From positions 3,758,629 to 3,822,628 of the forward strand of contig OX442416.1 in the NCBI GenBank assembly GCA_949361645.1: a stretch of DNA of 64,000 nucleotides. Reading direction: 5' to 3'. The stretch comes from Spongilla lacustris. Its lineage: Eukaryota; Porifera; Demospongiae; Spongillida; Spongillidae. The position numbers were made by a program, and so were the translations under genes. This document shows, in pieces, positions 48,388-60,800 of the stretch (position 1 is its first letter; every line of letters starts with the position of its first letter). The notes under the pieces were generated by a model. That model did no database searches and was not told the origin of the DNA. It saw nothing but the letters and a program-made list of their open reading frames with translations.

Positions 48388-49503
48388 AAAAGGCGATTCG
48401 TATCTGTTCAAAAGTTTGCTCACGCGCATACTGTCTCGTACCCAGATTATTAATACGTCTGGGTACGAGACTACACAATGCCGTCATGTTGGGTCTGGTA
48501 ACGAGAGTGTTGTATAACAGTAGTATACTCGCAGTGCATCTTTGGTAGTGGTATAACAGCAGAATACGCCAGCGGATGTTGCCGTTATACGCTCTAATTG
48601 TATAACACTTGTATTCTAGAATAATACAACTTAATATACTCTGCAGTATAACATTGTTTTAGCACAGTGTACAGAATGACATTCAAAGGACTCATAAAGA
48701 TCTTGGGCCACCGAACTCCTACTTCAGACATGCCTGTCACCTTATCCTTTTAACATGGCTCTAATTAAATGAAAGGTGGACGATCGTTCAATGGCACAAC
48801 TGACAAAATATGGAGTAATTGCTTCATCACACCAAAGATATGGAGATTCGGAGCAACATGTATGCCTTGATCTGGGTTACAAATTGCTAAATTCTGATAC
48901 ACTATTAGTATAGTAATTTAGGGCTTCAGCATATACATATAACACTTATGTTTCCTCATTGATGTAACTCTAAATAATGCCCTCTCTCATACAATACACA
49001 TGAGCTTGGTAAAATTGGCTAGTGATGCATATGTTTATTGAATATTATGATGTGTACCAGGGAACCATATTTACTATTGTATCTGATGCTAGCATGTTCC
49101 TAGTTGCAAAAGTTGCAAAGGGGCTGTGGCTCTGCCTCAAACCCCCAAGGTGGGAGCATACAGTGCCTCCCATACCCCCTAGTTGGGTAAGAGGAGTGTC
49201 CATCCTAGCCCCCTCCCTCCTAACTATAAAATCCTGGGTACACCCCTGAGTACAATGCATGTACAAACATCCACTTGATCACATTCTATGGTGTTCTTTG
49301 GCACTGTACTAGCACCACCCATTTTATTGAACAGTTAGTTAAGGCTTATATGGTTCCAATGTACACATGTGTACATATTCTTAATTGTTCTTCCCCAATA
49401 CGTGCATCAAACTAACAGAATCATGTTCAAAACCTGCAGTAGTGTGTGCACATGTGTGCATGCACTTTTCAAGGGTGTACATGTCAGTAATAGAGTTGCT
49501 TAC
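48388..49503. other. gene-free stretch containing a TAGTCTCGT palindrome
   Basis: At 48433-48473 TCTCGTACCCAGA faces TCTGGGTACGAGA around a short AT core, a minimal member of the TAGTCTCGT family. Otherwise no feature. Confidence 0.6.
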
Positions 49504-49602
49504 TGGTTTTTCTATATTCACATCAGCACCTGCTCCCAACAAGGTCTGTACTACATCTTGATGACCATCCTCACTTGCCAAGTACAATGGTGTCGAATTG
49601 TC
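49504..49602 (-). CDS. ankyrin-repeat exon, 33 codons
   Basis: Acceptor GTTGTCAG, then DNSTPLYLASEDGHQDVVQT and LLGAGADVNIEKP, then donor CCA|GTAAGC. A complete ankyrin repeat in 99 bases, phase 0. It follows the exon at 49949-50044 in frame. Confidence 0.85.
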
Positions 49603-49948
49603 CTGACAACGGGCGAAGGGACAAAATCAAACATCTTCATGTACAGGTATAGGGCTGCGGGACACACCTGCTATGCTCTAGCTCCTACTAACTCCTTCCC
49701 ACATGCATAACTGATACTTAATATGTCCCCATTACAATTTATCACTTGCAAATCATATATCGATATGCATGACAACTACTAGTAAATGCGTTCATCAAAT
49801 AATACCCAGTAGTTTATGTACATATATCTCTCTGTAAGCTTTCATATTCTAGCTACATCAGTTAACTAATCAATAGCGACGAAGACTCCCGTGCCCAGAC
49901 TTAATTAGTGTATTTCTTCTGGGCACGATTGAGGACTTTCTCACCCAC

Positions 49949-50044
49949 CTCATCCGTTACATTCACTTCCACACCCTCAGCCAGTAGTCTATTCACTGTG
50001 CCTATGTCTCCGTCACGTGCAGCAGACAACAGTTGTGTTCCAGC
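49949..50044 (-). CDS. first ankyrin-repeat exon, 32 codons
   Basis: Acceptor TTTAACAG, then AGTQLLSAARDGDIGTVNRL and LAEGVEVNVTDE, then donor GAG|GTGGGT. It has the form of an N-terminal capping repeat (LLSAARDGDIGTVNRLL). Phase 0 at both ends. Confidence 0.85.
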
Positions 50045-50283
50045 CTGTTAAATTTAGACACTTGCACTAATAAATGCAGTATACAGTGTACCCTGGCCCT
50101 GTTTACACATGGACCTCAACGTCTGCAAGGAAAACGTTCATAAATATTCTCGATATTAAGTTATCTGATCTGAAATGATTTCCCCAAGACCAGGATTGGA
50201 TAGAACGATACACATGTTTTCCCGTCGACTAAGATGCTGACATCTGACCAGGTCTAATTGAGATGTATTTATACCGTGCTTAC

Positions 50284-50292
50284 TTGCGCCAT
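50284..50292 (-). CDS. probable initiating exon of the second ankyrin gene
   Basis: Minus strand ATCATGGCGCAA|GTAAGC: the codons Met-Ala-Gln followed by a strong donor. Phase 0 matches the next exon, giving MAQAGTQLLSAARDGD, which is a natural ankyrin-protein N-terminus. The exon is only nine bases, so confirmation needs transcripts. Confidence 0.5.
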
Positions 50293-50668
50293 GATCGCAA
50301 ATGATCGTATGTCATACGTCCAGTAAACCTTCAAGTTAGGGGCCCAAGGCAACACACACTGAACACACCTCAAGCTAAGGGGGCGGAATCGGAATATTAA
50401 TCGTTACACGTTAAACGCGATTATTATAACTCGATAGATATCGATCAATAGTTTAACTAACTTGTGTTCTAACCGTACCGGGCCCTGCCCCTGGTGTTCT
50501 AAGGTACGTTAAATGCCCTAGTATATTCTACATTCTAAGTTCGTCACTTAAAATTTTTACATGTATACAATGTAGTCACCCATAGATCATGGACAATAAC
50601 TATGCATCACACCAAAAGCGCTAGTCTTAAGCCTTGCTTTGCTACGTAAACATGAAATACTATATAAT

Positions 50669-50977
50669 TTAAGGTCGGCATACACGGGGCGACTACTAGT
50701 CGATTTGTCGCATGCTACTCAAATGAATATGGACAAATGCGCTAGTCTTAAGTTTGCTTTGGTATATATGTAAATATGAAATACTACATGTATATAATTT
50801 AATTATAAGGTCGGCATACTCGGGGCGACTTCTAGTCGATTTGTCGCATGCTACTCAAATGAATATGGACAAATGTTCCGCAAACCATCAGTAAACTATT
50901 ACGGAACTTTTACACATATTCATTCGAGTTGCATGCGACAAGTCGGCAGGAAGTCGCCCCGTGTATGCCGACCTTAA
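50669..50977. mobile_element. TTAA-flanked MITE (piggyBac-like) with internal duplication
   Basis: The left end TTAAGGTCGGCATACACGGG and right end CCGTGTATGCCGACCTTAA are inverted repeats bounded by TTAA, the piggyBac target site. A second, nearly identical left end starts at 50809 after about 136 bases, so the left arm is duplicated. The inner arms (CGCATGCTACTC, CATATTCATT) also pair. There is no coding content. Confidence 0.7.
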
Positions 50978-52544
50978 CATCCAAAGGTTGCGCTCTTAGT
51001 CCCAACTATCAGTTTCGGACTTACTAACGGCATAAGAAGCGATCTGCATATACATGGTTAGGTGTTACATGTGCACTCAATCTATTCTAATCATTGTAGG
51101 ACATGTCCAGCAATTGCGGACTTGAATAATTGAATAACCGCGTCACGCGTTAAAAATTAATTGAACGGGAAGTGAATGGAGAAATGTCTACTAACAAGCA
51201 CGGTTCTTGTACAGAAGCTAAATCTTAAGTTTACACGGCAGATTATGGTAGTCATAATGATAGGCTATCCATTGTATATTCTGGTCTCCGTGGAAATGTG
51301 TTCACTACAAATTCGAAACGCAGTTTGGTGTTTATTCCATACTTTGTACATGAAACATGCCAATGTTTAGTTTCTTCTATTTGTTTCCAATCACTCAGAC
51401 ACAAAATTCAAGTTTACACGTTTGAATATGAATGTCGAACTACCGAGGCAATTTTTAGAGCAAGTGATATATTTTAGAGACCTACACACAGAATTCGAAT
51501 GGCACTTTTATGAACCCCACTTCAAAATCTGGGACAATGTTAATGAATTATTCATAACTATTGTCATGTATTATAGCTGTGCCTGGACGTACATGCACCA
51601 AGCAAGCACCGTCAGAAGTAAACGTAGGGCGTACGAGGCGCGCGTGCGAACATGCACACTCTAGACTAGCTGCGATCAGACCAACGTGCTTCTGTAAAGC
51701 GATTACCGGTAGGTACACGTACGCGTACAAATGATGCAGTTCTCGGCTAGCGCTAGGCCTACTTCATAATACTATCGACTCGTCGAGCCACTAGCTAGGA
51801 CAACTCTAGCTTGCTATAGCTAGCGCTAGGTTTGTGTCGAGTCAGTACCAGTACGTGACGTGCGCAGTAATTAAAAGCAGATCGCGATTCGCATCGACAT
51901 AGCCGGGTGAGTACGTTTTAATAACGTTCACAGATACATTTGTGATTGTGGTAGAAGGACTCTACAAATATGTGGTCGAAAGATGTAGGTACTACCGGTA
52001 GTATACCAGTCGACATAGCCAAGATGCGTGGTATTTTAAAGGCTAAACAGGGCATACTATTGCGTATCAACCACTCCTTTTCTAATATCACCAACATAGA
52101 GGTGTCGGTGTCTAAAGGTGATGAGCGCTGTTCGTAAGGAATTGTGAAGACAGTCGAGCTAGCCAGTGGGTGTGGCTTTAGTAACCGTTTCGCGCGCGTA
52201 GAAGTCACTTTACAATTACCGTATACCGCTCGAGTTCCAGCTAGCTAGCTCCGGTCCTAGCCTAACCGGCCTTGTAACTGGCCTAACTAATGACCAAAAC
52301 CAAATACCAGAGTGTATAATAGTTGCACTTGTTTTAATTACATGTAAAGTAAATAGCCCACGTCACGATCAGGTGATGAAGCTGAATGTTAGATTACAAC
52401 CTCCTCACACCTGACCCCTCCCTACACCACACCCCTCCCTACACCACACCCCTCCCTACACCACACCCCTCCCTACCATCACACCCCTCACACACCTATT
52501 AATGTGTTCTCCAATAAGTTACATGCTAACAAGTTTAAGTCATT
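50978..52544. other. gene-free stretch with a small 17-bp tandem repeat
   Basis: An open frame at 51422-51664 on the plus strand (NVELPRQFLEQVIYFRDLHT onward) has no recognised domain. At about 52408-52494 a 17-base unit, CCCTACACCACACCCCT, repeats about five times. Confidence 0.4.
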
Positions 52545-53427
52545 TGGTCCCCCCCCCCCCCCCCCCCCCCCCCAACATATATATATATACTGCACTGTCT
52601 ATTGTAGAGTCCGGTGATAGTTACATAAAAGTCATTTAGCATTTACCTCCCTCACCCCCTCACCCAAACATATGACCCATGCATATTGCTATGGCCACTA
52701 AACATTACATAGTGTCCTAACAATGTCCCAGAGTAGGGGAAACACTTCACTGTCCATTGTTTGAGTCAGGTGATAGAAATTTTAAGTTACACAAAAGTCA
52801 CTAACTCCCCCCCCCCCTCCCCCAAACATATGACCCATGCATATTGCTATGGCCACTAAACATTACATACTGTCCTAACAATGTCCCAGAGTAAGGGAAA
52901 CACTTCACTGTCCATTGTTTGAGTCAGGTGATAGAAATTTTAAGTTACACAAAAGTCACTAACCCCCCCCCCCCCCCCCTCCCCCAAACATATGACCCAT
53001 GCATATTGCTATGGCCACTAAACATTACATACTGTCCTAACAATGTCCCAGAGTAAGGGAAACACTTCACTGTCCATTGTTTGAGTCAGGTGATAGAAAT
53101 TTTAAGTTACACAAAAGTCACTAACCCCCCCCCCCCCTCCCCCACACATATGACCCATGCATATTGCTATGGCCACTAAACATTACATACTGTCCTAACA
53201 ATGTCCCAGAGTAGGGGAAACACTTCACTGTCCATTGTTTGAGTCAGGTGATAGAAATTTTGAGTTACACAAAAGTCACTAACCCCCCCCCCCCCTCCCC
53301 CAAACATATGACCCATGCATATTGCTATGGCACTAAACATTACATACTGTCCTAACAATGTCCGAAAGTAGGGGAAACACTTCACTGTCCATTGTTTGAG
53401 TCAGGTGATAGGTTACACAAAAGTCAC

Positions 53428-53458
<31 letters not shown>

Positions 53459-54401
53459 AAACATATGACCCATGCATAGCCACTAAACATTACATACTGT
53501 CATAACAATGTCCCAGAGTAGGGGAAACACTTCACTGTCCATTGTTTGAGTTAGGTGATAGAGTTACACAAAAGTCACTAACCCCCCCCCCCCTCCCCTA
53601 AACATATGACCCATGCATATTGCTATGGCCACTAAACATTAAATACTGTCCTAACAATGTCCCAGAGTAGGGGAAACACTTCACTGTCCATTGTTTCACT
53701 TTGAGTTAGGTGATAGAAATTTTGAGTTACACAAAAGTCACTACCCCTCCCCCCTCCCCCAAACATATGACCCATGCATATTGCTATGGCCATTAAGCAT
53801 TACATACTGTCCTAACAATATCCCAGAGTAGGGGAAACACTTCACTGTCCATTGTTTGAGTCAGGTGATAAAGTTACACAAAAGTCACTAACCCCCCCCC
53901 CCCTCCCCCAAACATATGACCCATGCATATTGCTATGGCCACTAAACATTACATACTGTCCTAACAATGTCCCAGAGTAGGGGAAACACTTCACTGTCCA
54001 TTGTTTGAGTTAGGTGATAGAAATTTTGAGTTACACAAAAGTCACTAACCCCCCCCCCCCCTCCCCCAAACATATGACCCATGCATATTGCTATGGCTAC
54101 TAAACATTACATACTGTCCTAACAATGTCCCAGAGTAGGGGAAACACTTCACTGTCCATTGTTTGAGTTAGGTGATAGAAATTTTGAGTTACACAAAAGT
54201 CACTAACCCCCCCCCCCCTCCCCCAAACATATGACCCATGCATATTGCTATGGCTACTAAACATTACATACTGTCCTAACAATGTCCCAGAGTAGGGGAA
54301 ACACTTCACTGTCCATTGTTTGAGTTAGGTGATAGAAATTTTGAGTTACACAAAAGTCACTAACCCCCCCCCCCCCCTCCCCCAAACATATGACCCATGC
54401 A
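52545..54401. repeat. satellite-like tandem array, 12 units of about 158 bp
   Basis: The landmark CATATGACCCATGCAT recurs at 52669, 52827, 52989, 53147, 53305, 53462, 53603, 53764, 53913, 54071, 54228 and 54387. Spacings are 141-162 bases, mostly 157-159. Each unit contains a C run of variable length (about 8 to 30) next to CTCCCCC, and the phrase GGGGAAACACTTCACTGTCC. The first unit is diverged. The short minus-strand frames are repeat artefacts. Confidence 0.92.
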
Positions 54402-55390
54402 CTTGTTAGGGTACTTTTCAAAAGTTTCCATACCTGTATTGAATAATATAACCATGTCAAATACAATAAGTGTGAATACACGTAAATCACAAGAAGGCAT
54501 AAGAATCCAACTACACTTATCAGGATACTGAGTTTCACAATGCACACACTAATGAATATAGCTTCTAATGACAGCTGCATAGGAAAATGTTGGCATATTG
54601 GATGGAGGATGATCTGTTGAATGGGAGGAGAGAGAGAGGATAATACAACACGCACATTGTCAATGGATTGGTTCTCAGTGGCATATGTACCTCTCCATTG
54701 CCCCTGCCTCCACCACATTTTGCAGCTTTGCAGGCGTACCATAATGTGCAGATGATGGAAGGTAGTCAGGGACCATCAAGGTTCTGCACGACCACATTAA
54801 AGATGGGTAATTATGGAGGACACACATGTATCGGCATGGTACTCGATCTGCTGGCATAGGTAGCGCAAGCAGGCCATTACAGCAAGCTTCTCTTCATATT
54901 TATTTATCCTATATATGTAGCCAAATAAGAACTCTGCATCTTACATCAGATAAGGTACAGCTGCAACACACCTACACAACCATATGTGTACATAAGTAAA
55001 CAATAGGAAAGCATGTTTGGGGGTGGGAGGGGAGGAAAGGAGGGTTGGTGTCACTGTGTGTAGAGAAGAAGGGTGGTGTGTGGAAGGGAGAGAGTGTGTG
55101 GGGTGGGGAGAAGAACCATATTTTGAATCAGATAAAAGCACTGTACAAGTAAGGAGCAGCTGTAAATCAAATAAATAACCACATGTGTACATAGGTAGGT
55201 TAGGTGTACAATATGAATATGATATTAACATCACCAGGTCCATGGAAAACATTTCCTTACTACACTGTACATGTACTGTCTCTAAATCTTTGACCAAAAT
55301 CCTAGGCTACATTATAGCTGTAAGGTCAGTTAGCAATGTGGGAAATAGTAGTTAGTGTGCCAAGTGTTAAGATACATGTATATGACAAGA

Positions 55391-55421
<31 letters not shown>

Positions 55422-55423
55422 GT
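54402..55423. other. gene-free stretch before the gap
   Basis: A minus-strand segment near 54800-54890 reads KLAVMACLRYLCQQIEYHAD, and another near 54690-54770 reads DYLPSSAHYGTPAKLQN. These may be relics of one unrecognised ORF. A GT microsatellite begins at 55396 and runs into the gap. Confidence 0.35.
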
Positions 55424-55623
55424 NNNNNNNNNNNNNNNNNNNNNNNNNNNNNNNNNNNNNNNNNNNNNNNNNNNNNNNNNNNNNNNNNNNNNNNNNNNNN
55501 NNNNNNNNNNNNNNNNNNNNNNNNNNNNNNNNNNNNNNNNNNNNNNNNNNNNNNNNNNNNNNNNNNNNNNNNNNNNNNNNNNNNNNNNNNNNNNNNNNNN
55601 NNNNNNNNNNNNNNNNNNNNNNN
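55424..55623. other. assembly gap (200 N)
   Basis: Exactly 200 undetermined bases, a conventional placeholder; the true size is unknown. It begins within a GT microsatellite and ends inside the retrotransposon reading frame. Confidence 1.
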
Positions 55624-58095
55624 GGAACCTTGTAAAACGTCTACAACAAGAGCCATCAGTCTTAAAGGAATATGATGGAATCATCAAGGAGCAATTGAAC
55701 ACAGGGATCATAGAAGTAGTCACTGACAATGATGGCAGTAAGCTTACGAAGGTACACTATCTTTCACACCATCCCATAATCAGGAGAAACAAACAAACAA
55801 CTAAAATGTGCATAGTATATCAGCAAGGTGTAATGGTCCATCTTTGAATGACTGTCTGCATGCCGGGCCAGCATTTGGCCAGAATGTCTTTGACATTATA
55901 CTTCGATTTCGACTTTATGGGACAGCGTTAACAGGAAATATTGAGAAAGCTTTCTTGATGGTCTCGATTGCGGCCAAAGACAGGGATTCATTGCGGTTCC
56001 TATGGATTGATAATATTGCATCAAGTCTACCCAAGATAGTCATTTTGAGATTCACAAGGGTTGTCTTCGGAATAACATCAAGTCCATTTTTGCTCAATGC
56101 GACTTTGCAGCTGCACCTGAAGAAATATGAAATGGAAGATCCATTGTTTGTTAACAAATTTATGCACTCAATATATGTCGATGATGTTGCCTTTGGAGGG
56201 GACAGCACAAATGAAGTGTTTGAACTCTACTTGAAGAGAAAGTCCAGGCTAGCAGAAGGAGGGTTCAATTTGAGGAAGTTCGTGTCAAATGATAGAGGTT
56301 TGCAGGAGAAGATTGAAAGACAAGAGGGCTTGAGAGGGAAGATGATCACTCACGGTTGTACAGTTTCTCAAGATGATAATTCGTTTGCCAAAACCTCTCT
56401 TAGTTACCAGTCTGATGTGAACTTGGGGGAGCAAAGAGTGCTTGGTGTCTGTTGGGACCCTGTTGAAGATCAATTGCAGTTTGATGTAAAGGTGATTGCA
56501 CAATTGGCCAAACAAGTCAACCCTACCAAGAGGACAATAGTCAGTATAGCTGCAAAATTCTATGACCCTCTGGGAATCATCTCACCAATTGTTGTCAATT
56601 TCAAGCTAATAGTTCAGGAGTTATGTAAGATGAAGGTAGACTGGGATGAACCACTTCAGGGAGAGTTGCTGGAAGAATGGAATAAGCTAGTGCTTAATCT
56701 ACAACAGGTACAACCAATCACTATAGCCCGATGCTATTTCAATGGCATCTCGGAACCGGTTATCTCACAGTCTGATAGGGTTCAGTGATGCATCCCTGAA
56801 ATTGTATGCTGCTGTCATCTATTTGAAGATCCAGACTGTCTCTGGGTATAGCATACGATTGGTGTCTTCAAAAACTAGAGTAGCTCCAGTTGGTGGACAA
56901 ACCATACCCCGTTTGGAATTGCTCGCAGCATTCCTTTTAGCCAAATTGATTTCAAGTGTTCATCATACGCTGGAGACAGAACTGACTTTACAAGCACCTT
57001 TGTGCTTTACTGATTCAACAGTGGCTTTGGGTTGGATAAGGAGTCAGAATAAGGACTGGAAACAGTTTGTACAGAATATGGTGAACAGTATTAGGAAACT
57101 AGTGACAGCAGAATACTGGAGACATTGCCCAGGAACTGAAAATCCAGCGGATATCCCATCTAGAAGGCTGGACTTATCAAATGCCACGAGGCTTCAGTTG
57201 TGGTTTCATGGACCAAAGTTGTGTCATTATGATCACTACACTGAAAATGCACAAGTTACAATTCCAGTGGAATGTCTCAGTGAAATGACAGCAGCAGACA
57301 AAGCATCGCACAGTCTGTTAACCACAGGCATAGGATGCACTTTCAATGCTGAACTGTGAAGGGTTCAGTAATTTGCAAAAGTTGAGAGTCACAGCCTATG
57401 TATTGAAGTTTATAGAGTATGTACGATGAATTAGTCACAGTTGTAACCGAGATTGAAATGATACTGAATTCTCGACCACTATCCTTTGTATCCAGTGAAG
57501 ATCTTGATGAACCTCTCTCTCCCTCACATCTGCTGACAGGTTGCAGGCTGCTTTGTTTACCTGATCCACCACCAGATGTTGACCCAGACTATGGAGGGAC
57601 CTCAGTTGAATTATCACTGAGAGCCAGATATTTAAACACTCTTTTAGATCACTATTGGCAAAGGTGGAAAAGAGAGTATTTATTGGAGTTAAGAGAGCAA
57701 CATCGTACATAAAGAAAAAATGTTGTGGGTGATTTAAGGTTGTGGCAGTTGGAGACATTGTAGTAATCTATGACCAAGGACTCCCAAGAGGATTTTGGAA
57801 GTTATGTTGTGTTGAAGAACTGATAACTGGATCTGATGGGCAGTGTAGAGGAGCATTTGTTCGAGTGAAGTCTGGTAGAAGCAGTATGTCATTACTCAAG
57901 TTTCCTGTACAGCATTTGTACCCTCTGGAAGTTCAGTGTGTTGCAAGTCCACAGGAAGGGGAAAGCTCGAGCTCACCTGCACTTGATGAACAACCTGTAC
58001 ATATTGATACCCTGACATCTTCCCGACCCAAGCGAGTAGCTTCACAGATAGCACAGTTGAAGATCAAAGAGTGTATTAAAGAGTTGAACAGCTAG
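55624..58095 (+). pseudogene. BEL/Pao retrotransposon pol, broken by frameshifts and an integrase deletion
   Basis: In order: RT start (YDGIIKEQLNTGIIEVV, VHYLSHHPIIRR), a frame change near 55820, RT core 55822-56740 with LRFLWID, RFTRVVFGITSSPFLLNATL and the catalytic YVDD at 56174-56185. A second frame change near 56765 leads into RNase H (GFSDASLKLYAAVIYL, RVAPVGGQTIPRLELLAAFL, CFTDSTVALGWIRS, HCPGTENPADIPSRR). The integrase starts (LQKLRVTAYVLKFIEYVR), then jumps at about 57420 to its 3' part (VVTEIEMILNSRPLSFVSSE, PSHLLTGCRLL), so its catalytic core is missing. A separate C-terminal stretch (57742-58095, VAVGDIVVIYDQGLPRGFWK) follows a stop. The first RT catalytic position reads GNIEKAF (Asn at 55937-55939) where this clade has Asp. 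gag and protease would be left of the gap. The copy cannot be autonomous. Confidence 0.9.
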
Positions 58096-58151
58096 TTTGC
58101 CTTGTGCTTGTGATGTTGAATAGCATCAAGAGCTATTCAACAGGGGGAGTA

Positions 58152-58665
58152 TGTTGGAGATTATGATTGTAATAATGTAATAGTGTGTATGATGCAATTG
58201 TGATTTAGTTATGAATTTTGAGAACGAGAACTACGCACTCGGACCTGTGTAGCGGAATCTCTTATATCAATATTCACTACACACTCAGCGGATCATTTAG
58301 TGCGCTAAAGCGGATAATTAAGAGGCTGTTCGGCAGCTTCTGCATATGCACCATGACATCACTATTATAGTGTATCATGAATTCACTTAGCACCATCCAT
58401 GGCAACTGCAGACATTCTTTGCCGATTGAACGTACTTCACACTAAATGTTGTATTTCTGTTAAACCATACTGCTGAGCCCTGGTGGGCGTGATTGCCAAA
58501 AATTTCACACATTACCCATTCAGCACCCTCAATATCGAATTCTGCATGGATAAGCACCTGAACTTGGCGTGCGAGTTTTCATCTAGAAGATGTAAAGATT
58601 TCCTATGTACTTGTAGTCAGTAATATTTTTGATTAAAATACATCCTCTGAGTCTCTGTAAACGTT
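58152..58665 (+). repeat. 3' LTR of the BEL/Pao element
   Basis: The polypurine tract CAGGGGGAGTA (58141-58151) is directly followed by TGTTGGAGATT, the typical LTR start. A poly-A-signal-like TTAAAATA lies near 58634. The right edge is approximate: no second LTR is present in the window for comparison. Confidence 0.65.
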
Positions 58666-60559
58666 AGTGGTATGTAGGATTTTAAGGCAATGGTGTTGTA
58701 AAAAGGAAGGGATACTAGGACATAATGCCAAGAAGATGTACAAGGCCTATGCTATTGCATGGAAAGACAATAATCATTCCTATATTTAAAAAAATTTAAA
58801 TTTGTGCAAGTCTTTAGTCCTAGATGTTCAAAGATTCTTAAATGCAATAGTAGCGATCACTACTGTTCTTACATGCAAATGAAAGAGAGTCAGTGGTATA
58901 TTAATATCACTATAAATTTCAGATAGAGCCTTACCTAGATCAAGGACTCTTATATTTAAACACTTAGATACTTTATGTCCAACACATATAGAAAAACACC
59001 ACAAAACATTAAATATGAACAATGAATATGCAAAACATTACCATTCCTCTGATGCTGAGGGCAGACCTGCATGAAATGATGCAAATGCACATGTAAAAAC
59101 GTGCAATTTTGATAACATTAAATGTTACTTAATCAAATGAGCAATGCTGCAAAAATAAATTTACTAGTAGACGAAAATTAGATTCGTACATGTACCTGAT
59201 TAAAGCACTTCTTTTGCTGTTCATTGTTTTTGATATGAAAGGTAGTTTTTCTAGCTCCATTTTTGAACTCATCAAAAGAAATGTCGTTACTGCTAGGCAA
59301 AATGTTCGACCTCTTCTCAGTCAAAAATTCTATGAAAAAGCAGGTCAAATAAATGGCTGATTTTTCTTAGTAGGCAGTTTATTGTTTGTTTAATCACATT
59401 TGTTGGTGACATTACATGTACATCTCAAAGTTTAACATATTTGAGAATGAACGATAGGTGCATAAGAAATAAGCAATATATCTTTAAAAGTAGCGACTCA
59501 GTGATAAAAAATATGTTACGGCCAGATTTGAATCCGTGACTCGATATGAATCTGGTCGACCTGATTCAAATCGGGTCGACAGGATTCAAATTGGGTTGAC
59601 CCATTTGAGTTTTCCTGACCCTATTTGAATCATGTTGGTGTTTTAGACCTGCTCCGTTATTTTTGAGGATTGGCCATTTTGATAATATAAAACACAATGC
59701 TGTTTCGAGTTGATTTTAATTTCCAATGAAATTGAAATCGTATTATATGAATGTGTGACAATACTGCTCATAATTTTTTTTAATGCTAATGATGCATGAG
59801 TGACATAGCCACGTTATGCAGTCTTCGATTCCAATCCTATCGGTCTCCTTGATACACATTCGGTGGAACATTTGATACATATGGTAATGGCAATGGCTAC
59901 TAAGATTGCTTGGAAGTAGTGGTGTATACTATTCAGCCTTTGGTGACAGTGTAAAATAATACCTTCAAAATGCAACTCACACAACAATGTGACAATTCAT
60001 CTAGAGTATGAAATCCAGCCTTGATGCAAAAGGTGTCCTCGTTCGTGCGAAGTATTCGAAGCAGGTATTTGCTTTTTAAATAGCTATGCATGTCAGAATT
60101 CTGTCTCTATAATATACACCTGCCACTACAAGTGCATGCCCCAATTGCAAGCAGTCCATTCTGAGACACAGTTCTGGTTTAGTTATATGTACTGAGAGGT
60201 ATCTTGTTTACAATAACTCCAAGAACAACCATTGGCTAACAATATCAACCATGAATTGTGCTATTCATGCATTGCTTAATTAAAGTCTATATGACAGTAT
60301 ATGAACACAGCAATTTCTCTCAGTACAAAGCAGCAGATCTGTTTGATTCTTTTTTTCCTTCAACTGTACGTGATATCTACGCATAATTTGTTCGTGTTGA
60401 AAATAATTCAGACGATTGCGGTCGTTTTGATTTGGCCTTTGCCACTGCACTGCTGAGGACAACCCACAGTACTTACACTAACACTGAAGGTACATCCATG
60501 CGGGGCAGTGATTGGAGGATGGATCTCATTCATGTGCATACAGTTGTTCCCAGATATAT
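58666..60559. other. gene-free stretch
   Basis: AT-rich. Between 59525 and 59635 the words GATTCAAAT and GGGTCGAC or GGGTTGAC alternate several times in both orientations, a small degenerate repeat. No exon was recognised. Confidence 0.4.
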
Positions 60560-60800
60560 GCCTGCTTGCAAGATTCCCAAAATGTGTCACGCAGAGCATT
60601 TGCCTTACAATTAGACCACCACTTTTACACGTGAGAGCGTGATGATCCAGGGGATGTAGGTAAGGACAGAGAAAGCAACGGGTGTTTTGGGAGGTGTCAA
60701 TTCCAAGCCAACATTTAAGAGCCCCTTGGAATTCTAGGCATGACTGAGAGCCAAGCTGAAGCATGAGAGGATGACAGAGAGGAGAAGGCGCACACTGTGC
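60560..60800 (-). pseudogene. non-LTR retrotransposon relic (zinc-binding region)
   Basis: Minus strand reads ALKCWLGIDTSQNTRCFLCP, LDHHALTCKSGGLIVR and then loses similarity. It matches the WWLGLDTS...CPLCPG...LDPLGHHA region of the copies at 8460 and 9416-9793. It directly adjoins the 289-bp tandem repeats. Confidence 0.65.

Noticed and set aside
53176..54742. Minus-strand frames repeating VSDFCVTQNFYHLTQ
   Set aside because: They are the 158-bp satellite unit translated; the units break the frame through variable C runs.
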